A DNA stretch of 10,291 bases from JBEIUO01 sp964549785. Lineage in GTDB: Bacteria > Planctomycetota > Phycisphaerae > Phycisphaerales > UBA1924. How positions within the stretch are numbered: position 1 is the first letter of the stretch; every line of letters begins with the position of its first letter. Below are positions 1-6,538 of the stretch, in pieces. Made by a program: the position numbers and the translations under genes. The notes under the pieces were generated by a model. That model was not told where the DNA came from. It ran no database searches and saw only the letters and a list, made by a program, of their open reading frames with translations. The DNA lies in the NCBI GenBank assembly GCA_964549785.1, contig CAZJXA010000114.1, forward strand, positions 1-10,291, written 5' to 3'.

Positions 1-186
1 GCCCGCGAGTTTCTCGAGATGAACAGCGTGTTCTTGCCCGACGAACGCTTTATTTTGAGCGCGATGGCACCCGATGGGAGGGCGTTCGCGGGTGAGTCCG
101 TCTCCGGGCCATTCATTGCCGTGATTCCATCGCCGTTTACGTCTGCCTGTTTCCTTGTCTTGCTCGCTGCCCGGCGTCGCCGATAG
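1..186 (+). CDS. C-terminal end of an envelope protein with a PEP-CTERM-like sorting tail (5' partial)
   Basis: Frame 1 is open from the first base to TAG at 184-186 and gives 61 residues; the start lies outside the window. The last 20 or so residues form a tripartite sorting tail: a short proline motif (IPSP, residues 42-45), a hydrophobic stretch (residues 46-57, ending LVLLAA) and a terminal cluster of four arginines. This layout is that of PEP-CTERM-type and related planctomycete C-terminal signals, which are recognised in the membrane and usually removed by an exosortase-type enzyme. The protein is therefore probably exported and surface- or membrane-processed. The visible upstream part (residues 1-40) shows no domain I recognise, so the function of the main body is unknown. 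The hydrophobic stretch is short for a stable transmembrane helix, which fits a processed signal better than a permanent anchor. Confidence 0.6.
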   Translation, partial: AREFLEMNSVFLPDERFILSAMAPDGRAFAGESVSGPFIAVIPSPFTSACFLVLLAARRRR

Positions 187-202
187 CCGAGTTCTTTCTC
201 GT

Positions 203-207
203 GGAGG
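203..207 (+). promoter_or_regulatory. Shine-Dalgarno site for the small exported protein
   Basis: GGAGG lies 6 nt before the ATG at 214. It is one of only two clear Shine-Dalgarno sites in the window, and it fixes the start of the signal-peptide reading frame. Confidence 0.6.
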
Positions 208-213
208 TTTCTC

Positions 214-469
214 ATGCGCAGTGTTTCGATATTCTCGGTCGTGGCCGGTCTGGCCATGTCTTCCGCCGCGTGGGCCCAGCCCGAGCTTTGCCATGTCACC
301 ATCCAGCACCGCATCGGATAGCAACTTCAGCGGGCGAACCACCCCGTCTGACTTCAACCTGTTCGGCACCCGCTACCTGGCGGAACATCCCGCCGCGGAT
401 TACAACGGCGATGGTGAAGTGACCGCCGACGATCTCGCCACTTACATTGAGGACTACGCGGCGGAATAG
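214..469 (+). pseudogene. Small secreted protein with one dockerin/EF-hand-like calcium loop, split by a frameshift
   Basis: ATG 214 follows a good Shine-Dalgarno site and opens a textbook signal peptide: M-R at the N terminus, a hydrophobic core, and a predicted signal peptidase I cut at A19-W20-A21|Q22. This frame stops at TAG 319-321 after 35 residues. The frame one base further on stays open through 469 and ends with a calcium-binding loop, DYNGDGEVTADDL, followed by a short helix (ATYIEDY). That matches a single dockerin or EF-hand repeat of the kind often found at the C terminus of planctomycete secreted proteins. A +1 shift anywhere between about 278 and 318 would join the halves into one protein of about 85 residues. 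As sequenced, the signal peptide and the loop cannot be made as one chain without frameshifting. Alternatives are a sequencing error, a real null mutation, or independent translation of the loop half from ATG 293 (58 residues, no signal peptide). The product's role is unknown. Confidence 0.55.
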
Positions 470-509
470 GTTTTGGTAGCCGGGTCGTTGAACGCACGGA
501 ATAACGCCG

Positions 510-552
510 AAGGCCGAGCCCGGAACCGTCGTGTTCCTGTCTCGGCCTTTTT
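510..552 (+). terminator. Rho-independent terminator
   Basis: A perfect 9-bp inverted repeat, AAGGCCGAG (510-518) with CTCGGCCTT (541-549), is followed by T residues through 552. Inside the loop a second stem, GGAAC (522-526) with GTTCC (533-537), extends the hairpin. It lies 41 nt after the stop of the dockerin-like gene and separates that block from the trehalose genes. Confidence 0.8.
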
Positions 553-667
553 CGCGTCCGCCCGGGCATCGTCGGGTCAGCACCGCCCGTCTGGCACGCC
601 CGGTGGCATGAGCTCAATTTAACGCGCCCCTTTCGACGTTCCGCCGCGTACCGTGCCCGTTCTCTGC

Positions 668-2053
668 ATGCCCACCAAACGCCCAAGCCGTGCCCGTCGC
701 CTGTTCGTCCTGACGAACCGGTTGCCATTCAGCCGCGTCGGGTCGAAATGGGTTCGGAGCGCTGGGGGCCTCGTTTCGGCGCTCACCCCCACGCTCCAAC
801 GCCACCCCGGTGAGTGGATCGGCTGGGACGGTGCCGCGGGACGTGCCGCGCGGCCCTTCAATTCGGAGGGTCTCAGCGTCCGGCCGGTCCGACTTTCGGA
901 AGGGGAGATTGCTCGCTTCTACCACGGCTTCTCCAACCGCACTCTTTGGCCGCTCTATCACGACGCCATCCGCACCCCCGAGTTCCATCGAGACTGGTGG
1001 GAGCCGTACCACACGGTCAACCGGCGCTTCGCCACCGCCGTGGCCCGCACCGCCCGCAAGGGTGACCTTGTGTGGGTCCATGACTACCACCTCCAACTCG
1101 TCCCCGCCATGCTTCGAGAACTCCGACCGGACGTCCGCATCGGGTTTTTCCTCCATATCCCCTTTCCTCCCCCCGAACTCTTCAGCTGGCTGCCGTGGCG
1201 CCGTGAGGTCGTCCAAGGGCTGCTCGGTGCCGACGTCGTCGGATTCCAAACCACCCCGAGCGCCCACAACTTTGCGAGGGCCGCCCGACGCTTCGCGGAC
1301 GCCGAGGGGACCGACACGCTTCTCCACTTTGGCGGGCGCGACGTACACGTTCGGGCCTTCCCCATTTCCATCGATACCTCCGCGATCGCGGCACTGGCCG
1401 ACACCCCGGCCGTGATTTCGGCGGCCGCGACCATCCGGCGGACCCTCGGCTCGAAGCGCACCGTCTTCCTGAGCGTTGACCGGATTGATTACACCAAGGG
1501 GATCGACGACCGGCTCCGCGCTTTCGAGCAACTCCTGAAGAGCGGCGCGGCGAGCGTAGAGAACTGCATCCTTATACAAATCGCCGTCCCCTCACGCGAG
1601 AGCGAGCCCGACTACGCCGAGATGCGCACGCTCATCGAGCAGGGCGTGGCCCGCATCAATGGTGAGTACAGCCGGCCCGGGCGCGTCGCCGTCCACTACT
1701 TCCGACGCTCGCTGCCGATGGAGGAATTGGTCGCGTATTACAAGGTCGCCGACGTCATGGTCGTGACACCCCTCAAGGACGGCATGAACCTCGTTGCCAA
1801 AGAGTTTGTCGCAGCCCGAACCGACAACAGCGGCGTTCTCGTTCTCAGCGAGTTCGCCGGGGCGGCCCGCGAACTTCGCCGCGCCCTCCTGGTCAATCCA
1901 CGCGATGTGGACGGTTTCACCGAGGTCCTCCGCGAGGCCATGTCACTCAAAAAGACCGACGCCGTCACGCGGATGGGGATGCTTCGTGCCAACGTCAAGC
2001 GCCACGACGTCTTTGACTGGTCCGCCGACTTCATCCGGGCCCTTGAAGCATGA
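668..2053 (+). CDS. otsA: Alpha,alpha-trehalose-6-phosphate synthase (UDP-forming), GT20
   Basis: This cytosolic glycosyltransferase should make trehalose 6-phosphate from a nucleotide-glucose and glucose 6-phosphate, the first step of the OtsAB pathway. From ATG 668 it has 461 residues, close to E. coli OtsA (474), and is collinear along its length. Visible family motifs are the N-terminal SAGGL glycine loop (31-35), WVHDYHL (136-142), GFFLHIPFPPPELF (159-172), VDRIDYTKG with Arg272 and Lys277 (phosphate/nucleotide contacts), TPLKDGMNLVAKEFVA (367-382) and SEFAGAARELRRALLVNP (394-411). The acceptor-pocket region FYHGFSNRTLWP (Tyr85, Trp94) resembles E. coli OtsA, which favours this activity over the related glucosylglycerol-phosphate synthases. 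The start is uncertain: GTG 653 would add five residues, and neither start has a Shine-Dalgarno site. The TGA overlaps the ATG of the next gene by 4 nt (ATGA), so the two are probably translationally coupled. Confidence 0.92.
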   Translation: MPTKRPSRARRLFVLTNRLPFSRVGSKWVRSAGGLVSALTPTLQRHPGEWIGWDGAAGRAARPFNSEGLSVRPVRLSEGEIARFYHGFSNRTLWPLYHDAIRTPEFHRDWWEPYHTVNRRFATAVARTARKGDLVWVHDYHLQLVPAMLRELRPDVRIGFFLHIPFPPPELFSWLPWRREVVQGLLGADVVGFQTTPSAHNFARAARRFADAEGTDTLLHFGGRDVHVRAFPISIDTSAIAALADTPAVISAAATIRRTLGSKRTVFLSVDRIDYTKGIDDRLRAFEQLLKSGAASVENCILIQIAVPSRESEPDYAEMRTLIEQGVARINGEYSRPGRVAVHYFRRSLPMEELVAYYKVADVMVVTPLKDGMNLVAKEFVAARTDNSGVLVLSEFAGAARELRRALLVNPRDVDGFTEVLREAMSLKKTDAVTRMGMLRANVKRHDVFDWSADFIRALEA

Positions 2054-4677
2054 GCCCCGAACCGTCAATCACCCGGGGGATCGATCCGCTCCTGGCACTC
2101 GCTCGGGCCCGAGTGCTTCTGGTCGCGACTGACTTTGACGGCACCATCGCCGACCTTGCACTTACGCCCGGGGAAGCAACGCCCGATCCCGAATGCGTAG
2201 GCCCGCTTCGCAAACTTGCCCTCTGCAGCGCCACCGAAGTCGCCGTCGTTTCCGGTCGCGGCCTCGCCGACCTTGCGGCCCGGCTGGGCCCGAACCACGA
2301 CTTCCTGCTGTGCGGCTCGCACGGCGAGTCGTACGCCGGCCCGCAGCCGTTCGGCCAGTGGATCCCCTTCGAGCCGCCGCCGCCGGTCGCGCCCGATTGG
2401 CACACGCAGTTGCTCCGCATCACCGATCTGGTTGAACACCTGGCGATCGCGACGGGTGCCATCATCGAGCGCAAGCCCGGGGCGGTCGCCCTTCACACGC
2501 GGACCTTGCCCGCCGAAAGCCGGGCCGACGCGGAAGCCAGGGCGCTGGCCCTCGCGCCGGAAGCCCCCGGCCTCCGCGTGCGTCCCGGCAAGCACATCGT
2601 CGAATTTTCCGTCGGCCGCTCCACGAAAGGCGACGCCGTGGGTGTGCTCCGACGCCGCACGGGCGCGACCGCCGTCCTCTACATCGGCGACGACGTCACG
2701 GACGAGGACGCGATCTCCGCACTCGGGCCAGCCGATGTCTCCGTCCGGGTCGGGATCGCCGGCAGCATGGTGGCGACGCTCACACTCCCCGAACGCTCGG
2801 GCGTGGCCCCGCTGCTGGCCCGTCTGGCGGATCTCCGGGCCGCCCACTCACTCGCACACAGCCTGCCCCGGCTTGAACGCCACTCCCTCCTCTCGGATCA
2901 AAGGGCGGTCTCGGTCATCGACGCCGCCGCTTCCGTCCGTTGGCTTGCAGCGCCACGCCCCGAGTCCTCCTCATTGTTTTCCTCGCTCCTGGGTTCCGAT
3001 CAGCACGGCCATTTCACAGTCCGCCCCGCGCCCGACCCCTCACTCGATCCCTCACGCTCTGATGCATCCGCTCCTCCGCCCGAATCACTCGCCGCCCCCA
3101 CCCAGCATTGGGAAGGCGATTCGCTGGTGCTCGTCACCACATGGCCCGGGCTCATCGTCCGCGACTACTTCGATACCAGCGGCGGCCGCGCCTTCCAACG
3201 CGCGGGCCGCTCCGATTTTCTGCGTGTCATCGAGTGCCAGCGCCCCACCGATATCGTCTTCGCGCCCCGCATGGATTTCGGCCGTTCAGTCACTCGCATC
3301 AACGCCCGCGACGGCGGTCTGGAACTCGATGGAGCGCCCGACCCGGTGACGCTCTACTCCCCCGGCGTCGCGTGGAGCATCGAGGCCGCGGCAGGAGGCC
3401 ACCAAACGGCCCGCGCTCGCCTTGAATCTGGATCCGTCGTGCTCGAACTCCGACTCGGCACCTCCAGCCTCCGCCCTGCGGTCCTGTCGGAGCAAACTCG
3501 ACGAGCCGCGACCGGTAAGTTCTGGTCGGCGTGGGCTTCCAGCCTCCGGCCGCCCGATGTGCACCGGGCCCTCACGCTCCGCTCTGCGCTCGCCCTCAAA
3601 AGTCTGATCTTTGGCCCCACCGGCGCCATCCTCGCGGCCGGAACCACCAGCCTCCCCGAAGCACTCGGGTGCTCACGCAACTGGGACTACCGCTACTGCT
3701 GGCCGCGCGACGCCTCCCTTGCGGCGCTCGCCCTGCTCCGCCTCGGAAACGCAGGCACCGCCATGCGCCTCCTCGACTACCTCGGCGGCATCGTCGAGCG
3801 GCTCGATTCTCCTGAGCGTTTCCGACCCATCTACACCGTCTCGGCGACGGACCTCTCCCCTGAGGCGGGCATCGCCGAACTCCCCGGGTTCGGCTCCAGC
3901 ACCCCCGTCCGCATCGGCAACGCCGCCAACGCCCAGACGCAACTCGATGTTTTCGGCCCCGTCGCCGACCTCGTCTGCGAACTCGCCAGAGCGGGCAATC
4001 CGATCTCCCCCGACCACTGGCGACTCGTCAAGTCCATGGCGGCCGCCGTCGAAGCACGCTGGCGCGAACCCGACCACGGCATCTGGGAGTTCCGCAGCGC
4101 CCGAGCCCACCACGTTCACTCCAAGGCCATGTGCTGGCTCACACTCGTTTCCGCTTCCGCGGTGCACGAACACCTCTTCGACCGACCCGAAACCCGCTGG
4201 CTCGAAACCGCATCGGCCATCCGCGAGGAGGTCTTCGCAAGGGGTTTCAGCCAGCAGCGAGGCGCGTTCGTGATGCACTACGAATCCACCGAGTTGGACG
4301 CCGCGGCCCTCTTGCTCGGCTTGATCGGTCTTATCGAGCCAAGCGACCCGCGCTACGTCTCAACGGTCCGGGCCGTCGAACAGGGTCTCCGCCGCGGAGC
4401 CGGCGTCTACCGCTACAGCCTCGACGATGGCATGGAAGGCATCGAGGGAGCCTTCAATATCTGTACCGGCTGGCTCATCGAGGCCCTCGCGGCGATCGGC
4501 GATATCGCCTCCGCCCGTGCTCTGCTGGAAGACTTCAGTCGCCTCGCCGGGCCCACCGGCACGTTCTGCGAAGAGTTCGATCCACGCCGCGGCATGGCAC
4601 TCGGCAACCTCCCCCAGGCCTATTCGCACCTCGCATTCATCAACGCGTGCCTCAAGGTTTCCGCGGCTGGAGCGTGA
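2050..4677 (+). CDS. otsB: Fusion of trehalose-6-phosphate phosphatase (HAD) and GH15 trehalase/glucoamylase-like hydrolase
   Basis: This is an 875-residue two-enzyme protein. Residues 1-265 form an OtsB-type HAD phosphatase: DFDGT (28-32, nucleophile Asp28 and acid/base Asp30), VVSGR (66-70), the TKGDA lysine (Lys193) and GDDVTDED (213-220). It should release phosphate from trehalose 6-phosphate. Residues from about 275 resemble the N-terminal beta domain of trehalase-like GH15 proteins (LLSDQRAVSVIDA at 280-292, RWLAAPRPESSSLFSSLLG at 297-315), with a Pro/Ser-rich insert near 326-350. Residues about 500-868 form the (alpha/alpha)6 catalytic domain: SRNWDYRYCWPRDASL (542-557), HGIWEFR (676-682), EGIEGAFNICTGWLIEAL (796-813), FCEEFDP (839-845) and GNLPQAYSHLAFINA (852-866). 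Glu680 and Glu841/Glu842 are my candidates for the catalytic acid and base, by position only. It starts inside the otsA stop codon. The GH15 substrate (trehalose or an alpha-glucan) cannot be settled from sequence. No signal peptide is seen, so both activities should be cytosolic. Confidence 0.9.
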   Translation: MSPEPSITRGIDPLLALARARVLLVATDFDGTIADLALTPGEATPDPECVGPLRKLALCSATEVAVVSGRGLADLAARLGPNHDFLLCGSHGESYAGPQPFGQWIPFEPPPPVAPDWHTQLLRITDLVEHLAIATGAIIERKPGAVALHTRTLPAESRADAEARALALAPEAPGLRVRPGKHIVEFSVGRSTKGDAVGVLRRRTGATAVLYIGDDVTDEDAISALGPADVSVRVGIAGSMVATLTLPERSGVAPLLARLADLRAAHSLAHSLPRLERHSLLSDQRAVSVIDAAASVRWLAAPRPESSSLFSSLLGSDQHGHFTVRPAPDPSLDPSRSDASAPPPESLAAPTQHWEGDSLVLVTTWPGLIVRDYFDTSGGRAFQRAGRSDFLRVIECQRPTDIVFAPRMDFGRSVTRINARDGGLELDGAPDPVTLYSPGVAWSIEAAAGGHQTARARLESGSVVLELRLGTSSLRPAVLSEQTRRAATGKFWSAWASSLRPPDVHRALTLRSALALKSLIFGPTGAILAAGTTSLPEALGCSRNWDYRYCWPRDASLAALALLRLGNAGTAMRLLDYLGGIVERLDSPERFRPIYTVSATDLSPEAGIAELPGFGSSTPVRIGNAANAQTQLDVFGPVADLVCELARAGNPISPDHWRLVKSMAAAVEARWREPDHGIWEFRSARAHHVHSKAMCWLTLVSASAVHEHLFDRPETRWLETASAIREEVFARGFSQQRGAFVMHYESTELDAAALLLGLIGLIEPSDPRYVSTVRAVEQGLRRGAGVYRYSLDDGMEGIEGAFNICTGWLIEALAAIGDIASARALLEDFSRLAGPTGTFCEEFDPRRGMALGNLPQAYSHLAFINACLKVSAAGA

Positions 4678-4708
4678 GGGCGCTCTCGCCTGCTCCGCCC
4701 ATCCCGCG

Positions 4709-4714
4709 TATCTT
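4709..4714 (+). promoter_or_regulatory. Possible -10 element for a leaderless or short-leader transcript
   Basis: TATCTT lies 10 nt before the ATG at 4725, a start with no Shine-Dalgarno site. A start of transcription 6-8 nt downstream would leave almost no leader. The same hexamer precedes the ATG at 5467. No convincing -35 box is visible, so this is a weak call. Confidence 0.2.
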
Positions 4715-4724
4715 CCTTCTCCCC

Positions 4725-5273
4725 ATGACACACCCCACCATCGAATCGCTCTGGCGCGCCTGCACCCCCGACGAACACCGCGCCATGGTCGAAGCGGTTC
4801 TGCGGACCGCCCCGGTCGCGCTCGCGCACCCCGAAACCGCCCCCACCTACGACGAGTTCTTGAACGCCGTCGCCGCGGGCAACAACGTCCGATCCGAGGC
4901 CTTCCGCCGGTATCCACTCAAGCAGCAGCGCGGCTTCGCGATCAAGGTTCTCGATAGTCCCGCGTTCACCCAGTTCCGCGAACTCGCGATCAAGGACTGG
5001 CTGCTGCTACACCACCGCGCCCTTCTGCGCCAGCTGTGCGACGCCGCGGGCGTGCCCCACGAAGACGGCATGATCACCGGTGACTCAACGCCGCCCCCGC
5101 AAGCGGCCCGCGCGGCCCTCCGCACGCTTATCGACTCCGCGCCCGCGCGCTCCGGGGCCATCTACGTCGGCTTCCTGCTCGCCACCCACATGTCGGGGTT
5201 CGGCGACCTCGCGGCGGCGGCCGAAGCCGAACGCTTTGATCCGCTCGCCGTGCTCGGCAAGCCTGCGGCCTGA
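4725..5273 (+). CDS. Conserved-looking hypothetical protein, 182 residues
   Basis: I do not recognise this protein. The start is set at ATG 4725 because the frame upstream of it overlaps the GH15 gene and reads as low-quality Arg/Pro-rich sequence. Codon use from 4725 on is that of a real gene, with G/C at most third positions. The product appears soluble and mostly helical. It is rich in Leu, Ala and Arg, with amphipathic stretches at about 16-28, 41-49, 70-108 (with the charged/aromatic run FRELAIKDWLLLHHRALLRQL at its centre, given here as residues 84-104) and 126-138. A more hydrophobic segment at 144-156 (GAIYVGFLLATHM) is too short and polar to call a membrane helix. No catalytic motif, signal peptide or metal site is obvious. 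It follows the OtsB-GH15 gene by 47 nt on the same strand and could share its transcript, but it might also have its own promoter. A role in trehalose metabolism is not supported beyond position. Confidence 0.7.
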   Translation: MTHPTIESLWRACTPDEHRAMVEAVLRTAPVALAHPETAPTYDEFLNAVAAGNNVRSEAFRRYPLKQQRGFAIKVLDSPAFTQFRELAIKDWLLLHHRALLRQLCDAAGVPHEDGMITGDSTPPPQAARAALRTLIDSAPARSGAIYVGFLLATHMSGFGDLAAAAEAERFDPLAVLGKPAA

Positions 5274-5280
5274 GACCAGC

Positions 5281-5330
5281 GGCGGTAGATCCGGCCTCCA
5301 ACTCCTCCACCTGCCGCCCAACCGCCTTTT
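5281..5330 (+). terminator. Weak candidate terminator after the 182-residue protein gene
   Basis: GGCGGT (5281-5286) can pair perfectly with ACCGCC (5321-5326), which is followed by TTTT (5327-5330). It begins 8 nt after the stop codon. The 34-nt loop is long and has no strong inner stem, so termination may be poor. Confidence 0.25.
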
Positions 5331-5427
5331 CGGTCACGCGTTGAACCCATGCCGATGGGCAGCCGAAGCCCACCTGTTTAAGTTTTGGCCTTCTTGATGG
5401 GGTGTACCGCCGCGAAATCGCGCCAAT

Positions 5428-5450
5428 GGCCATCTACCGATCGGCCATCT
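5428..5450 (+). repeat. Two direct copies of GGCCATCT upstream of the aminotransferase gene
   Basis: GGCCATCT occurs at 5428-5435 and 5443-5450, 15 nt apart start to start. Palindromes ATGGCCAT (5426-5433) and CCGATCGG (5437-5444) overlap them, and CGCGA-AA-TCGCG lies just upstream at 5411-5422. The cluster ends 2 nt before a possible -10 hexamer, a position that would suit an operator. In GC-rich DNA such short repeats can also arise by chance. Confidence 0.25.
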
Positions 5451-5452
5451 GC

Positions 5453-5458
5453 TATCTT
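5453..5458 (+). promoter_or_regulatory. Possible -10 element before the aminotransferase gene
   Basis: TATCTT lies 8 nt before ATG 5467, which has no Shine-Dalgarno site. This would give a leaderless or near-leaderless transcript. It is the second occurrence of the same hexamer at this kind of position. No clear -35 box is seen. Confidence 0.25.
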
Positions 5459-5466
5459 TCCGCCCC

Positions 5467-6450
5467 ATGGCCACCGTCTTCATCAACGGCTCCATCATCC
5501 CTCAGCGGGAAGCCCGCCTCTCCGCGTTCGACGCCGCCCTTCAGCACGGTGTCGGACTCTTCGAGACCTTCGTCGCGATCGCCGATTCCGCCGATGCGCC
5601 CCGCGTCATCCACTTGGGCGAGCACCTCGCCCGCCTCGCCACCTCCGCCCAAACCCTCGGCCTCGCCGAAACCATCCATACCGACGCTCTCGCCGAGGCG
5701 GTGCAGCGCACGATCCGGCAGGCCGCCGTCGATTCGCCCGAAACCATCCGCTTCCGCATCCGCCTCACGATCACCGGGGGCGATCTCAACCTGCTCGAGG
5801 CCGCGCGGGGCCACTCAGCCCCGCAACAGCAGCCGACGCTCCTCATTGTCGCCCAGCCCGCCACTCACTATCCCGACGAAATCTTTTCCCGCGGCATCAC
5901 CACCGTGCTAGGAGACCTCAAACTCAACCCGCTTGACCCCTTCCAGGGTCACAAAACCGTCAACTACTGGGCCCGGTTACGCGAACTCCAGCAGGCAGCG
6001 AGCAAACGCGCGGGCGAGGCGATTCTCCTGCAGGTCTCCAACCACCTCGCGGGCGGCTGCGTCAGCAACATACTGCTGGTCAAGGACGAAGAAGTCTTCA
6101 GCCCCGTCAGCCGCGGCGAGGAGGAGGAGGTCGCCGAAGGGGTGGACGGCGACGGCATCGAGGCCTTGGGTGATTCCACATCCGGGGCCGTGCTCCCCAG
6201 CCCCGTGCTCCCCGGAGTGGTCCGCCGCTGGGCTCTCGACATGCTCTCGTCAGAGGGCGTCAGAACCGAACGCCGGCTCCTCGCCCTCCAGGACGTCCTC
6301 GATGCTGACGAGGTGTTCTTGACCAACAGCAGTTGGGGCGTGATGCCGGTCGTCAAGGTCGAATCCCGCACGATCGGCGATGGTGCGGTCGGCCCGATCT
6401 CGCGAATGTTAGTTGAGCGGTGGCGCGACCTGACGGCGTCCAAGGGGTAA
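5467..6450 (+). CDS. Class IV (fold type IV) PLP-dependent aminotransferase / aminodeoxychorismate lyase-like protein
   Basis: This is a 327-residue cytosolic protein of the family that holds branched-chain aminotransferase (IlvE), D-amino-acid transaminase and 4-amino-4-deoxychorismate lyase (PabC). Matching motifs are LSAFDAALQHGVGLFETF (18-35), HLGEHLARL (49-57), GHKTVNYWARL (161-171) with Lys163 as the expected Schiff-base lysine, GCVSNILLV (197-205), LPSPVLPGVVRR (243-254) and DEVFLTNSSWGVMPV (281-295). Two oddities stand out. The family glutamate that normally contacts the PLP ring nitrogen (E in E-G-x-x-S-N) is Gly196 here (A-G-G-C-V-S-N). In addition, a highly acidic insertion (216-241, starting with four Glu codons GAG at 6118-6129) separates the usual TP and LPG motifs. 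Substrate and subfamily cannot be decided, and no pathway neighbour helps. The ATG has no Shine-Dalgarno site but is preceded by TATCTT. It ends 184 nt before a convergent gene. Confidence 0.85.
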   Translation: MATVFINGSIIPQREARLSAFDAALQHGVGLFETFVAIADSADAPRVIHLGEHLARLATSAQTLGLAETIHTDALAEAVQRTIRQAAVDSPETIRFRIRLTITGGDLNLLEAARGHSAPQQQPTLLIVAQPATHYPDEIFSRGITTVLGDLKLNPLDPFQGHKTVNYWARLRELQQAASKRAGEAILLQVSNHLAGGCVSNILLVKDEEVFSPVSRGEEEEVAEGVDGDGIEALGDSTSGAVLPSPVLPGVVRRWALDMLSSEGVRTERRLLALQDVLDADEVFLTNSSWGVMPVVKVESRTIGDGAVGPISRMLVERWRDLTASKG

Positions 6451-6538
6451 TGCAGGCTGGCCGGTGCGCGACTTACGAGCGTTCGATGGGTGCTGATTTG
6501 CGCCGAAGCCGCTCTTCGTTGTTAAAGAATTCACAACC

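Noticed and set aside
592..607. TGGCACG followed by GGC, resembling a sigma-54 promoter ahead of otsA
   Set aside because: The spacing between the GG and GC elements is one base too long, and the -12 part does not match TTGC.
614..1579. Long open frame of 321 codons antisense to otsA
   Set aside because: It mirrors the GC-rich codon pattern of otsA, is rich in Gly/Arg/Glu, and has no recognisable motif; otsA itself is certain.
2065..2847. 260-codon open frame antisense to the phosphatase domain
   Set aside because: It is a shadow of a well-supported gene, with low-complexity composition.
2216..3349. 377-codon open frame on the + strand inside the OtsB-GH15 gene
   Set aside because: It is Ser/Pro/Arg-rich out-of-frame translation of a gene with intact enzyme motifs.
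5346..5372. Competing small hairpins (CCCAT/ATGGG and TGGGC/GCCCA) before the aminotransferase gene, considered as a riboswitch or attenuator
   Set aside because: Stems are only 5 bp, and no conserved riboswitch core, leader peptide or terminator could be seen.
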